Positions 16,816 to 26,817 of a DNA stretch of 64,000 nucleotides are shown here, one piece after another. The position numbers were made by a program, and so were the translations under genes. The notes under the pieces were generated by a model, which saw nothing but the letters and a program-made list of their open reading frames with translations, did no database searches and was not told the DNA's origin. Source of the DNA: Agrococcus sp. HG114 (GTDB lineage: Bacteria > Actinomycetota > Actinomycetes > Actinomycetales > Microbacteriaceae); the NCBI RefSeq assembly GCF_024723325.1, contig NZ_JANQCH010000001.1, forward strand, positions 1 through 64,000, written 5' to 3'. Every line of letters starts with the position of its first letter. Within the stretch, counting starts at the first letter, position 1.

Positions 16816-17363
16816 TCGTCCGCAAGCTGACCACCATCGTCGACGAGATCGCGACCGAGGGCGGCCGCCCCGTCGAGCCCGCTGCGCGCGTCGCGGTCGT
16901 CGCGGTCGTCATCGACAATCCGTGGCACGGGCAGGGCTTCGTCGAGGATCTCGCGCCCGGCATCGCCGCGACCGCCTCCGATCTCGGCGCGCTGCTCGCG
17001 CCGCGCGTCGTCGAGGCGCTCGGCGCGCCGATCGAGGCGTACGGGAAGGCCGCGATCGTCGGCCTCGACGGCGAGGTCGAGCACGGCTCGGCGCTCATCC
17101 ACACGCTGCAGTTCGGCGACCACTTCCGCAATGCCGCGAGCGCCACGACGCTCCTGCCGGCGGTCGAGAAGCGCGCGGCGGCAGGCACCGTGTTCGACAT
17201 CCCCCTCAAGCACATCACCGACGCGACGATCCGCTCGCACCACCAGAGCGTCGAGGTGCGCGTCCCCGACGCGCCGCACGCGGGCGAGATCCTCGTCGCG
17301 CTCGCCGGCGCCGCGCAGGGCCGGCCGCAGCAGCGTCTCGCGCCGCTCTCGACCGAGCAGTAG
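16812..17363 (+). CDS. DUF1185 (amino acid synthesis family) protein 2
   Basis: A 183-residue paralogue of the preceding protein: VIDNPWHGQGFVEDL, EAYGKAAIVGLDGEVEHGSA, LIHTLQFGDHFRNA, IPLKHITDATIRSHHQS and PDAPHAGEILVALAG. It is about 40 residues shorter, starting directly at the core, and is nearer the usual DUF1185 length. GTG start overlaps the upstream stop by four bases. Function unknown; conserved position next to monooxygenase and aldehyde dehydrogenase genes suggests catabolism rather than amino-acid synthesis. Confidence 0.83.
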   Translation: MIVRKLTTIVDEIATEGGRPVEPAARVAVVAVVIDNPWHGQGFVEDLAPGIAATASDLGALLAPRVVEALGAPIEAYGKAAIVGLDGEVEHGSALIHTLQFGDHFRNAASATTLLPAVEKRAAAGTVFDIPLKHITDATIRSHHQSVEVRVPDAPHAGEILVALAGAAQGRPQQRLAPLSTEQ

Positions 17364-17376
17364 GCGGCGGCGCGCG

Positions 17377-18140
17377 ATGACGGAGAAGCACGAGACGCCA
17401 CGGCTGGCCCCGCCGGTCGTGCTGCTGCACGGCGTCGGCCTCGACCGCACGGTCTGGGATGCGCTGCGGGCGCTCATGCCGGAGCAGACGGATGCGCTCG
17501 ACCTGCCCGGGCACGGTGCCAGGCCGCCGCTGCGCGCCCCGGCGTCGCTCGCCGAGCTCGCCGACGACGTGCGCGCGCGGATGCCTCGCGGGCCCGTGCA
17601 CCTCGTGGGGTTCTCGCTGGGCGCGCTCATCGCGCAGCACATCGCCGCCTTCCACCCGGAGGTCGTCGCGAGCCTGACGTGCGTGAGCTCGGTATGCAAG
17701 CGCACCCCCGACGAGGCGGCGGCCGTCGCCGGCCGGCTCGAGGCGGCGCGCGCCGACTTCCCCGCCAGCGTCGCCACGTCGCTCGAGCGCTGGTTCCCGC
17801 ACGACACCGAGGTGCCGCCGGCGACGATCGTCGCGACCGAACGGGTGCTGCTCGCGAACGACCGCGCCTCCTACCTGCACGCGTACGAGGTCTTCGCGAC
17901 CGGCGATGCAGTCATCGCCCCCGAGCTGCACCGCATCACCGCGCCCACGCTCGCCATCACGGGCGAGCTCGACCCGGGCTCCACCCCCGAGATGACGGCG
18001 CGCCTCGCCGCGGCGGTGCCCGGCGCCCGCGCGCTCGTCGTGCCGGGCGCCCGCCACATGCTGCCGGTCGAGGACGCCCCCGCCCTCGCCGCAGCCCTCA
18101 CCGCATTCATCGACGAGACGCAGAAGGCAGAGGCCACCGC

Positions 18141-18144
<4 letters not shown>
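17377..18144 (+). CDS. Alpha/beta hydrolase
   Basis: A 255-residue alpha/beta-fold hydrolase of the 3-oxoadipate enol-lactonase (PcaD)/RutD-like type. VVLLHGVGLDRTVWDAL contains the oxyanion region, LVGFSLGALIAQHIA the nucleophile serine (GFSLG), TGELDPGSTPEM the acid and PGARHMLPVED the catalytic histidine. It starts 13 bp after the DUF1185 pair and overlaps the aldehyde dehydrogenase by four bases (ATGA). In the pathway it would hydrolyse an ester, lactone or enol-lactone before the aldehyde step. Confidence 0.9.
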
Positions 18145-19625
<1,481 letters not shown>

Positions 19626-19631
19626 GGCACC

Positions 19632-19832
19632 ATGCCGCTCATCGACGTCTCCATCGCCCGCGGACGCAGCCCCGAGCAGCTGCGCGCGCTCATGCACGCG
19701 CTCCACGCGGCCGCCGAGACCACCGTCGGCGCCGCATCCGAGAACATCACCGTCATCGTTCGCGAGGTCGAGCGCGAGCACTGGTCGCGCACCGACACCA
19801 CCGTCGCCGAGCGCGACGCCAGCAGCACGTAG
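19632..19832 (+). CDS. 4-oxalocrotonate tautomerase family protein
   Basis: A 66-residue tautomerase of the 4-OT superfamily. After removal of the initiator methionine, proline becomes the amino-terminal general base (MPLIDVSIARGRS); NITVIVREVEREHWS matches the family core near residue 38. The second catalytic arginine expected near position 11 is present (ARGRS). Length is typical for small 4-OT subunits, which form hexamers. It lies between the aldehyde dehydrogenase and the luciferase-like monooxygenase and likely ketonises an enol intermediate. Confidence 0.88.
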   Translation: MPLIDVSIARGRSPEQLRALMHALHAAAETTVGAASENITVIVREVEREHWSRTDTTVAERDASST

Positions 19833-19849
19833 AGAGAAGGAGAGGAATC

Positions 19850-20896
19850 ATGCGCTTTTCGCTGTTCGTCCACATGGAGCGGTGGGACGACACCGTCCCG
19901 CACCAGCAGTCGTGGGAGGACCTCACCGAGCTCGTGCTCGCCGCCGAGGCCGGCGGCTTCGACAAGGTGTGGATCGGTGAGCACCACGCGATGGAGTACA
20001 CGATCTCACCCAACCCGATGGTGCAGCTGGCGTATCTCGCCGCCCGCACCGAGCGCATCCGCCTCGGTGCCGGCACGATCATCGCCCCCTTCTGGAACCC
20101 CATCCGGGCGGCGGGCGAGGCGGCCCTGCTCGACGTCATCAGCGGCGGCCGCGCCGAGATCGGCCTGGCGCGCGGCGCCTACCAGTACGAGTTCGACCGG
20201 CTGGTGCCCGGCGTCGCCGCGACCGACGGCGGCGCGCACCTGCGCGAGATCGTGCCGGCGATCCGCAAGCTGTGGGAGGGCGACTACGCGCACGACGGAG
20301 AGATCTGGCAGTTCCCGACCTCGACGAGCGTGCCGAAGCCGGTGCAGCCGGAGGGCGTGCCGATGTGGATCGCCGCGCGCGACCCCTCCTCGCACGACTT
20401 CGCGGTCGCGAACGGCTGCAACGTGATGGTGACGCCGCTGGCGAAGGGCGACGAGGAGGTGCAGGCGCTGGTCGACAAGTTCGAGACCGCCATCGCCGCC
20501 CACCCCGAGATCGAGCGCCGCCCCGAGATCATGGTGCTGCGACACACGCACGTGCACGGCGAGAACGACCCGGAGGGCTGGCGCGCTCCGGCCGAGGCCA
20601 TCAACCGCTTCTACCGCACCTTCGACGCGGTGTTCGGCAACAAGGTCGAGGCCGTCAACGGCTTCCACGAGCCGAGCCCGGAGTCGAAGTTCGCCGAGCG
20701 CCCCGAGTTCCAGCCCGAGAGCCTGCACCGCACGGCGATGATCGGCACGCCCGCCGAGGTCATCGAGCGGCTGCGGCAGTACGAGGCGATGGGCGTCGAC
20801 GAGTACAGCTTCTGGATCGACAACTCGATGCCGCACGAGGCCAAGGCGGCCTCGCTGCGCATGTTCATCGACGAGGTGGTGCCCGCCTTCCAGTGA
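19850..20896 (+). CDS. Luciferase-like (LLM class) flavin-dependent monooxygenase
   Basis: A 348-residue flavin-dependent oxidoreductase of the bacterial luciferase-like family, using reduced FMN from a separate reductase. The TIM-barrel hallmarks are LAAEAGGFDKVWIGEHHAMEY, LAARTERIRLGAGTIIAPFWNP, LDVISGGRAEIGLARGAYQYEF, PMWIAARDP and MIGTPAEVIERLRQYE. AAGGAGAGG just upstream gives a strong start at ATG 19850. The likely reductase partner is the SnoaL-flavin reductase fusion encoded on the opposite arm. Family members cleave C-N, C-S or C-C bonds, for example RutA on uracil. Confidence 0.9.
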   Translation: MRFSLFVHMERWDDTVPHQQSWEDLTELVLAAEAGGFDKVWIGEHHAMEYTISPNPMVQLAYLAARTERIRLGAGTIIAPFWNPIRAAGEAALLDVISGGRAEIGLARGAYQYEFDRLVPGVAATDGGAHLREIVPAIRKLWEGDYAHDGEIWQFPTSTSVPKPVQPEGVPMWIAARDPSSHDFAVANGCNVMVTPLAKGDEEVQALVDKFETAIAAHPEIERRPEIMVLRHTHVHGENDPEGWRAPAEAINRFYRTFDAVFGNKVEAVNGFHEPSPESKFAERPEFQPESLHRTAMIGTPAEVIERLRQYEAMGVDEYSFWIDNSMPHEAKAASLRMFIDEVVPAFQ

Positions 20897-20902
20897 GACC
20901 GA

Positions 20903-20941
20903 GGTGACGGATGCGGCGGCCGCGCCCGCGCATCCGTCACC
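20903..20941. terminator. Hairpin after monooxygenase gene
   Basis: Perfect 13-bp stem (20903-20915 with 20929-20941) around a 13-base loop, seven bases after the stop. Each arm contains the GGATGC/GCATCC word that is abundant in this DNA. Confidence 0.65.
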
Positions 20942-20976
20942 GCCCCAGATCCGGCTGACCGGCATCCGCCGGTCAC

Positions 20977-21015
20977 CCTGCAGCACGACCCTGCAGCACG
21001 ACCCAGCAGCACGGC
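20977..21015. repeat. Three tandem 13-bp units before BCCT gene
   Basis: CCTGCAGCACGAC occurs twice exactly (20977-20989, 20990-21002), and a third unit with two changes follows (21003-21015). It lies in the leader of the BCCT gene and follows a small perfect hairpin at 20957-20974. Function unknown. Confidence 0.7.
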
Positions 21016-21039
21016 AACACAACGGAGTGGAGCAAGACC

Positions 21040-22734
21040 ATGGACAAGCAGACGAAGCCGCAGGAGCGGCGGTCGGGCCGCGGGCCCGGCTATGAGGCGT
21101 ACGCCGACCCCGATGACCCGGAGTTCGCCGGCCACGGCATGGAGCCGACCGGCGAGCCCAGCGAAGCGCAGGCGAAGGCCGAGGCGATGCGGCACCGGCC
21201 GGGGGTGGTCTTCTGGGTCTCGATCGGCTTGATCCTCGCGTTCGTCGCGTGGGCCGCGCTCTCGCCCGATTCGCTGAACGCGACGATGACGGCCGCCATC
21301 GGCTGGACCACCGACTCGCTGGGCTGGTCGTATCTGGTGGTCACCACCGGGTGCATCGCGCTGCTCGTCTACCTCGCGTTCAGCCGCTTCGGTCGCATTC
21401 GCCTGGGTGCCGACACCGATCGGCCGGAGTTCAGCACCTGGGCGTGGCTGGCGATGATCCTCTCGGCCGTGATGGGCATCGGCCTCATCAGCTACGGCGT
21501 CGCCGAGCCGATCTCGCACTTCATCACGCCCCCGCACGGCCTCGCCGAGGCCGGCACGCAGGAGGCCGCGGTCGTCGCGATGCAGTTCTCGTACTTCGAC
21601 TGGGGCCCCCACGCGTGGGCGGTGTTCGGGGTCTTCGGCCTCGCGATCGCCTACTCGACGCACCGCAAGGGCAACACCGGACTCGTCTCGCCGATGCTGC
21701 GGCCGGTGTTCGGCGACCGCGTCGACGGCCCGCTCGGCAACGTCATCGACGTGTTCGCGATCATCGCGACGCTGTTCGGCACCACCACCTCGCTCGGCCT
21801 CGGCGCCTCGCAGATCACCGAGGGGCTCAACCGAGTGTTCGGGCTGCCGACCGAGATGTTCATCCAGGTGCTGATCATCGCGGTCATCACCCTCATCTTC
21901 ACGCTCTCGGCGCTGTCGGGCGTGAACCGCGGCATCAAGTACATCAGCCAGTTCACGATGGGCGCCTCGGTGCTGTTGGGCCTGTTCGTGTTCCTGGTCG
22001 GCCCGACGAGCTTCAACTCGAACCTCTTCGTGCGCTCGACCGGCTCTTACGTGGGCAACTTCTTCGAGATGAGCTTCATCACGCCGCTCTCGAGCGGTGA
22101 CTCGGAGTGGATGCAGTGGTGGACCTACTTCATGATGGCGTGGTGGCTCAGCTGGGGCGCCTTCGTGGGTGTCTTCCTGGCGAAGATCTCGCGCGGCCGC
22201 ACGGTGCGGCAGTTCGTGCTGGGCGTCATGATCGTGCCGAGCCTGGTGTTCTTCGGCTGGTTCACGATCTTCGGCGGCGCCGCGATCAGCTTCGACATGG
22301 AGAACGGCGGCCAGATCGGCGCGGCGACGAGCGAGAACATCAACTCGGCCTTCTTCGAGATGCTCGGCAACCTGCCGCTCGTGGGCATCACCTCGGTGGT
22401 CGCGATCATCCTGGTGGTGCTGTTCTTCATCTCGGGTGCCGACGCGAACACGTTCGTGCTGAGCATGCTGTCGTCGCGCGGCTCGCTCGAGCCGACGAAG
22501 CCGGTGCTCACCATCTGGGGCGCGCTGACCGGTGTCTGCGCGGTGCTGCTGCTGCTGATGGGCGGCCTCGGCGCGCTGCAGCAGGCGGCGATACTCTCGG
22601 CCCTGCCGTTCACGATCATCGTCGCGCTGCTGGGCTACTCGCTCATCCACCAGCTGCGACGCGACGCGCACTTCGACCGGATGCGCGACGTGCGCCGCGA
22701 GGAGCTGCGGACGGGGACGCTGCGGCTCAAGTAG
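21040..22734 (+). CDS. BCCT family transporter
   Basis: A 564-residue secondary transporter of the betaine/carnitine/choline (BCCT) family with a hydrophilic amino-terminal tail of about 50 residues and about twelve membrane segments. The family tryptophan-rich region is visible as FDWGPHAWAVFGVFGLAIAY, with GIGLISYGVAEPISHF in the third helix and WWTYFMMAWWLSWGAFVG later. Such proteins import quaternary ammonium compounds with Na+ or H+. It has its own leader with hairpin and tandem repeats, so it may be transcribed separately. As a neighbour of the monooxygenase operon it could import a trimethylammonium-type substrate. Confidence 0.92.
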   Translation: MDKQTKPQERRSGRGPGYEAYADPDDPEFAGHGMEPTGEPSEAQAKAEAMRHRPGVVFWVSIGLILAFVAWAALSPDSLNATMTAAIGWTTDSLGWSYLVVTTGCIALLVYLAFSRFGRIRLGADTDRPEFSTWAWLAMILSAVMGIGLISYGVAEPISHFITPPHGLAEAGTQEAAVVAMQFSYFDWGPHAWAVFGVFGLAIAYSTHRKGNTGLVSPMLRPVFGDRVDGPLGNVIDVFAIIATLFGTTTSLGLGASQITEGLNRVFGLPTEMFIQVLIIAVITLIFTLSALSGVNRGIKYISQFTMGASVLLGLFVFLVGPTSFNSNLFVRSTGSYVGNFFEMSFITPLSSGDSEWMQWWTYFMMAWWLSWGAFVGVFLAKISRGRTVRQFVLGVMIVPSLVFFGWFTIFGGAAISFDMENGGQIGAATSENINSAFFEMLGNLPLVGITSVVAIILVVLFFISGADANTFVLSMLSSRGSLEPTKPVLTIWGALTGVCAVLLLLMGGLGALQQAAILSALPFTIIVALLGYSLIHQLRRDAHFDRMRDVRREELRTGTLRLK

Positions 22735-22753
22735 AGCGCCGTTCGCCAGCCTC

Positions 22754-22791
22754 GACGGCGCCGGTCTCGCAATCGCGAGGCCGGCGCCGTC
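22754..22791. terminator. Terminator hairpin after BCCT gene
   Basis: Two 17-base arms (22754-22770 and 22775-22791), complementary except one G-U pair, with the loop AATC; the next two bases are T. Starts 19 bp after the BCCT stop. Confidence 0.85.
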
Positions 22792-22921
22792 TTCGCGCGT
22801 CCGTGGGTCTGTCAGTGAGTCTGCATAGGTTCGCCACAGGTCGAGACGCCCCCAGCCGATCGGCCGCCTCTCCCTCCGACCCCCGGGCCGGTGGGTTCAC
22901 CCTGTCAAGAGAGAGACCTCC

Positions 22922-24088
22922 ATGTCCTACACCAACCCCTCGCAGGGCTCCGGCCCTGCACCGGCCGGCGGCAGCATGCCGCCGCAGCCGGCCCCGCAGT
23001 ACGCCGCCCCGGGCACCGCGCCCACTGCCACCGCACCCGTCGCCGGCTACCCGCCTGCGGCCGGGTACGCATCCGCCCCCGCGTTCAACGGACCGCAGGC
23101 GCCGCTCAAGAGCTTCGTCGCCACGTGGCTGTTCGCGATGCTGCTGGGCGTGCTCGGCGTCGACCGCTTCTACTTCGGGAAGGTCGGCACGGGCATCGCG
23201 AAGCTGCTCACGTTCGGCGGGCTCGGCATCTGGGCGCTCGTCGACCTGATCATCACGCTCGTCGGCAAGCAGACCGACAAGCTCGGCCGGCCGCTCGAAG
23301 GCTACGAGCAGCACAAGAAGACCGCGTGGATCGTGACCGCGGCGTGGGTGCTGCTCGGCGTCGTGGTCGGCGCGGTGAACGGCGCCACTGCCGGCAGCCG
23401 GGTGCCCGCCGCGCTGCCCGAGGTGTCGCAGTCCGCGCCGGAGCCGGCTGCCGAAGTCGAGGACGCGGCTGAGCCGGCAGCACCGGCCGAGGAGCCCGCT
23501 GACGAGCCCGCCGCTCCTGTGGAGGCGCCGGTCGACGACGCCGCCTCGTGGGCGGCCGACACGTACGGCACATTCGACGCCGTGACGCAGCAGGGCTCGG
23601 GCGACTCGATCATCGAGCTGCCCGCCGGCGCGGGCATCGTCACCGCCTCGCACAACGGGTCGGCGAACTTCATCGTGCAGGTGCTCGACGCGAGCAACGG
23701 CATGACCGGCGACCTGCTCGTGAACACCATCGGTGCCTACAGCGGCACCGCGGCGTACGGCATCACCGCGTTCGGCGAGGGCGCCCGGCTGCAGGTGACC
23801 GCCGACGGCGCGTGGGAGCTGACGATCGCCCCGATCGCGAGCGCGCCCGAGCTCGCGGAGTCCGGCGCCGGTGATGGTGTGTTCCTCTACGGCGGCGACG
23901 CCGCGGCGGCCACGCTCACGCATGACGGTTCCGCGAACTTCATCGTGCAGCAGCACAGCGACGGCTTCCTCGCGATGGGGCTGCTCGTGAACGACATCGG
24001 CGCCTACTCGGGCACCGTGCCGCTGGGCGCCGGCCCCTCGGTCGTCACCGTGATGGCCGACGGCAGCTGGACGATCTCGCTGCCGTAG
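22922..24088 (+). CDS. TM2 domain membrane protein with duplicated carboxy-terminal repeats
   Basis: A 388-residue protein. The first 60 residues are a proline/alanine/glycine-rich cytoplasmic tail; about 60-115 is a TM2 domain (SFVATWLFAMLLGVLGVDRFYFGK and ITLVG), followed by one more membrane helix (TAAWVLLGVVVGAVNGA). An acidic Ala/Pro/Glu linker (about 155-205) leads to an extracellular portion with two copies of a module sharing GSANFIVQ and LLVNxIGAYSGT (about residues 240-275 and 335-370). The core TM2 function is unknown. It is probably monocistronic, flanked by terminators on both sides. The repeats resemble carbohydrate- or ligand-binding beta modules, but I cannot name them. Confidence 0.8.
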   Translation: MSYTNPSQGSGPAPAGGSMPPQPAPQYAAPGTAPTATAPVAGYPPAAGYASAPAFNGPQAPLKSFVATWLFAMLLGVLGVDRFYFGKVGTGIAKLLTFGGLGIWALVDLIITLVGKQTDKLGRPLEGYEQHKKTAWIVTAAWVLLGVVVGAVNGATAGSRVPAALPEVSQSAPEPAAEVEDAAEPAAPAEEPADEPAAPVEAPVDDAASWAADTYGTFDAVTQQGSGDSIIELPAGAGIVTASHNGSANFIVQVLDASNGMTGDLLVNTIGAYSGTAAYGITAFGEGARLQVTADGAWELTIAPIASAPELAESGAGDGVFLYGGDAAAATLTHDGSANFIVQQHSDGFLAMGLLVNDIGAYSGTVPLGAGPSVVTVMADGSWTISLP

Positions 24089-24141
24089 ACGCCGAGCCGC
24101 GCGCGAGCGCCGAGTGGGCCCCGCCAGGTGAGTGCTAGCAA

Positions 24142-24179
24142 GAGAAGGGCGAGTGCGCCGAAACGCACTCGCCCTTCTC
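24142..24179. terminator. Bidirectional terminator hairpin
   Basis: Perfect 16-bp stem (24142-24157 with 24164-24179) and a six-base loop, between the convergent TM2 and MFS transporter genes. Confidence 0.9.
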
Positions 24180-24191
24180 CTTGGTTCCGAA

Positions 24192-25526
24192 TCAGCGACC
24201 GACGTAGACGCCGTGCTTCCGCTTCGCGAGGATGTAGAAGACCACGCTGAGCGCACACAGCAGCGCCACGTAGGTCGGGAAGAGCCAGTACGCACCCTGC
24301 GACTGCAGCCAGACGAGGATGTACGAGGCGGTGCCGCCGAAGAGCGCCACCCCGATACCGTACCCGAGGCCGACGCCGGTGCCGCGGACGTGCTGCGGCA
24401 GCATCGAGTTGGCCACCACGACGAAGACCGTGCCGTTGAGCAGGATGAGCACGCCGCCGACAGCCATCACGAGGCCGAAGGTGCCGAGCCCGGGGCCCGA
24501 GTACAGCAGGATCAGGAAGATCGCCGGGATCGTCAGCAGGCGCGCGCCGATGAACCAGCGCGACAGCTTGATCTTGTCGAGCGTCTTGGCGAGCACGAGC
24601 GCGCCGAGGGTCAGGAAGATGCCGAGCCCGGTGGTGACCGCGAAGACACCCGTCGGGTCTTCCTCGAAGGCGCCGTTCGCGAGGTTCGGCAGGCCCGAGA
24701 GGAACGCATACATGAACGACTGCATCGCTCCGACGATGAACACGATCGCCACGACGCTCAGCCAGTGCTTGCGCACCGTCGACCACACGGCCGGGTTCGC
24801 CTGCTCGATCGGGTCAGCGGCCTCGCCGGCCTTGATGGCCGTCGTGTGCAGCGTCTCGGGCAGGGTGCGACGCAGGTAGAGGACGACGAGTCCGAGCAGG
24901 CCACCGATGATGAACGGCACGCGCCAGCCCCACTCGCCCATCAGCTCAGGCCCGAGCGCGAGGGTGATGAAGAAGGCCGACAGCGGCGCCAGCAGGTTGC
25001 CGAAGTTGTTGAAGAAGGCGAAGTAGCCTGCGACGTAGCCGGGCCGTTCACGGACGAGCTCGAGCGCGTAGGCGGTTCCGAGCGGCGCCTCGATGCCCGC
25101 GGAGAGGCCCTGCAGCAGGCGCATGACCACGACCGTGATGGGCGCGAGGTAGCCGATCGTCTCGAAATCGGGCAGCACACCGATCACGAGGCTCGCGCCC
25201 GCGACCGCGGCGATCGCGCCGATCATGATGCGCTTGCGGCCGATGCGATCGGCCATGAAGCCGAACACCACGCCGCCGATGGGGCGGGCGATGAAGCCCA
25301 CCGCGAAGACCGCGAGTGCGTTGAGCGTGGACGCGAGCACGCTGTCGGCCGGGAAGAACGCCGCGCCGATGTAGACCGACAGCAGGCCGAACATCGCCCA
25401 GTCGAACCACTCGAGCGCGTGGCCCCAGCTGAGCGCCAGCAGGTGGCGGCGCTCATGCTTGGGCACGGCACCCAGCTTCACCGGCGTCACGCGGGCTTCG
25501 CCTCCGGAAGTCGAATCTACGAGCAT
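24192..25526 (-). CDS. MFS transporter, metabolite:H+ symporter type
   Basis: A 444-residue major facilitator with twelve helices, of the MHS group that imports organic acids, shikimate or osmolytes with protons. LSWGHALEWFDWAMFGLLSVYIG is the typical first helix; RPIGGVVFGFMADRIGRKRIM is the loop 2-3 signature (GxxADRxGRR), and RLLQGLSAGIEAPLGTAYALE marks the fourth helix. ATG 25526 has AAAGGG upstream; the frame extends to 25604 without similarity. It diverges from a GntR/FCD gene, and two operator-like palindromes lie in its leader, so import is probably induced with the Tm-1-like operon. Confidence 0.9.
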   Translation of the reverse strand: MLVDSTSGGEARVTPVKLGAVPKHERRHLLALSWGHALEWFDWAMFGLLSVYIGAAFFPADSVLASTLNALAVFAVGFIARPIGGVVFGFMADRIGRKRIMIGAIAAVAGASLVIGVLPDFETIGYLAPITVVVMRLLQGLSAGIEAPLGTAYALELVRERPGYVAGYFAFFNNFGNLLAPLSAFFITLALGPELMGEWGWRVPFIIGGLLGLVVLYLRRTLPETLHTTAIKAGEAADPIEQANPAVWSTVRKHWLSVVAIVFIVGAMQSFMYAFLSGLPNLANGAFEEDPTGVFAVTTGLGIFLTLGALVLAKTLDKIKLSRWFIGARLLTIPAIFLILLYSGPGLGTFGLVMAVGGVLILLNGTVFVVVANSMLPQHVRGTGVGLGYGIGVALFGGTASYILVWLQSQGAYWLFPTYVALLCALSVVFYILAKRKHGVYVGR

Positions 25527-25578
25527 CGTTGCCCTTTCAAGTGAGTCGAGATGCACTGCGATGTGCATCCATGGATGC

Positions 25579-25588
25579 TGGCATACCA
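25579..25588. promoter_or_regulatory. Candidate GntR operator (TGGCATACCA)
   Basis: One base from the perfect palindrome TGGTATACCA 29 bp away; lies between the divergent MFS and GntR genes. Confidence 0.6.
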
Positions 25589-25607
25589 AATACCACCACG
25601 TCAAGTC

Positions 25608-25617
25608 TGGTATACCA
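25608..25617. promoter_or_regulatory. Candidate GntR operator (TGGTATACCA)
   Basis: Perfect 10-bp palindrome of the kind bound by FCD-type GntR repressors, 62 bp before the regulator's start. A near-identical site occurs at 30829-30838. Confidence 0.7.
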
Positions 25618-25678
25618 TGAACACTGAGCGGACGCTGCGCCTTGCGCTCGCGATAGCATGCGGCCGAGGGAGGCCCTG

Positions 25679-26362
25679 ATGACCCAATGGAGCAGTGACC
25701 CGCGCACGGTCAACGAAGTGGCGTTCGACCGGCTGCGGCAACTCATCCTGAGCGGCCAGCTCGTGATGGGCGAGCGCCTCGACGAGCGCTCGCTCGCCGA
25801 GCGCATCGACGTCAGCCGCACGCCGCTCCGCGAGGCCATCGCCCGCATGGCGAGCCTCGGCGTCGTCGAGCAGCGCGCCTACCGCGGCGCGTTCCTCCGC
25901 GTCTTCACCCGCACCCAGGTCGCGGAGCTCTACGAGCTGCGCAAGGTGATGGAAGGGCTCGCCGCGCGGAAGGCGGCGGGCACGATCACGCCCGCTGAGC
26001 TCGACGAGCTGGCCGAGATCATCGATCGCGGCACCGCCGCGCTCGGTGTCGACGACACCGAGCAGTTCGAGGCGGCCGACCGCGAGTTCCACGCCCTGAT
26101 CGTGCGGGTGGCCGGCAGCGCACTGCTGACCGAGCACCTTAAGAACCTCGAGCTGCGCATCCAGCTCGTGCGCCACCTCGTCAACGTCGAGCACGACGTC
26201 GCGGCGCACACGGTAGACGACCGGCAGCGCGTGCACGACGCGCTCGCAGCCGGTGACGCCGCGGCCGCCGAGGCCGCGATGATCGAGCACATCGCCGCGG
26301 TCGAGACCGAAGCGCTGCGACGCCTGCCCGCCACGACGGATGCGGAGACCGTCGCGGTCTGA
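25679..26362 (+). CDS. GntR family regulator, FCD domain
   Basis: A 227-residue GntR/FCD regulator. The winged helix covers about residues 12-75 (FDRLRQLILSGQLVMGERLDE, then DVSRTPLREAIARMASLGVV), and the helical FCD domain follows (LYELRKVMEGLAARKAA, EADREFHALIVRVAGS, RQRVHDALAAGDA). GAGGGAGG at 25666-25673 places the start at ATG 25679 rather than the in-frame ATG at 25658. Divergent from the MFS gene and sharing operator-like palindromes with the Tm-1-like operon 5 kb away, it is the likely repressor of both, derepressed by a pathway intermediate. Confidence 0.9.
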   Translation: MTQWSSDPRTVNEVAFDRLRQLILSGQLVMGERLDERSLAERIDVSRTPLREAIARMASLGVVEQRAYRGAFLRVFTRTQVAELYELRKVMEGLAARKAAGTITPAELDELAEIIDRGTAALGVDDTEQFEAADREFHALIVRVAGSALLTEHLKNLELRIQLVRHLVNVEHDVAAHTVDDRQRVHDALAAGDAAAAEAAMIEHIAAVETEALRRLPATTDAETVAV

Positions 26363-26373
26363 GCGCGCACGGC

Positions 26374-26416
26374 AGAGGCCGGGGTCGCCGTCGAGATGAC
26401 AGCGACCCCGGCCTCT
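26374..26416. terminator. Bidirectional terminator hairpin
   Basis: Perfect 15-bp stem (26374-26388 with 26402-26416) between the convergent GntR and cupin genes. Confidence 0.85.
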
Positions 26417-26422
26417 ACGGGT

Positions 26423-26803
26423 TCAGGACTCCTCGCCCTCCGTGGTGCGGTAGGCGGTGGAGAAGACGATGCTCAGCTCGGCCTGGCCCTCGCCGACGTT
26501 CCGCGCGTTGTGCACGACGCCCTGCGGGATCGAGATGACGTCGCCCTCCTCCATCGGGAACTCCTGGTCGTTCCAGGTGTGGATGATGCTGCCCTTGCGC
26601 ACCGTCAGCACCTCGTCGCTCGTGGGGTGCCAGTGACGACCGTTGGCCTGGCCCGGGTCGAGCACGCACAGACCCACGGTGAGCTTCTCGGAGTTGCCGA
26701 TCGCAGCCGAGACGTACCACTCGAGCCGGCCCCAGGGCTGGGGCTCGATGATGTGCTGATCCTTCGTGCGAAGGGTGTGCGGGGTGTCGATCTTGTCGTT
26801 CAT
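26423..26803 (-). CDS. Cupin domain protein
   Basis: A 126-residue single-domain cupin. Motif 1 is recognisable as GRHWHPTSDEVLTVRKGSI (two histidines and a glutamate as metal ligands) and motif 2 as MEEGDVISIPQGVVHNARN with the fourth ligand histidine. A metal-dependent isomerase, dioxygenase or binding role is likely; the reaction cannot be told from sequence. It is the last gene of the leftward Tm-1-like operon, 14 bp after the Gfo/Idh/MocA gene, with GAGGAA before the ATG. Confidence 0.85.
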   Translation of the reverse strand: MNDKIDTPHTLRTKDQHIIEPQPWGRLEWYVSAAIGNSEKLTVGLCVLDPGQANGRHWHPTSDEVLTVRKGSIIHTWNDQEFPMEEGDVISIPQGVVHNARNVGEGQAELSIVFSTAYRTTEGEES

Positions 26804-26817
26804 GGTGTTCCTCTTCT

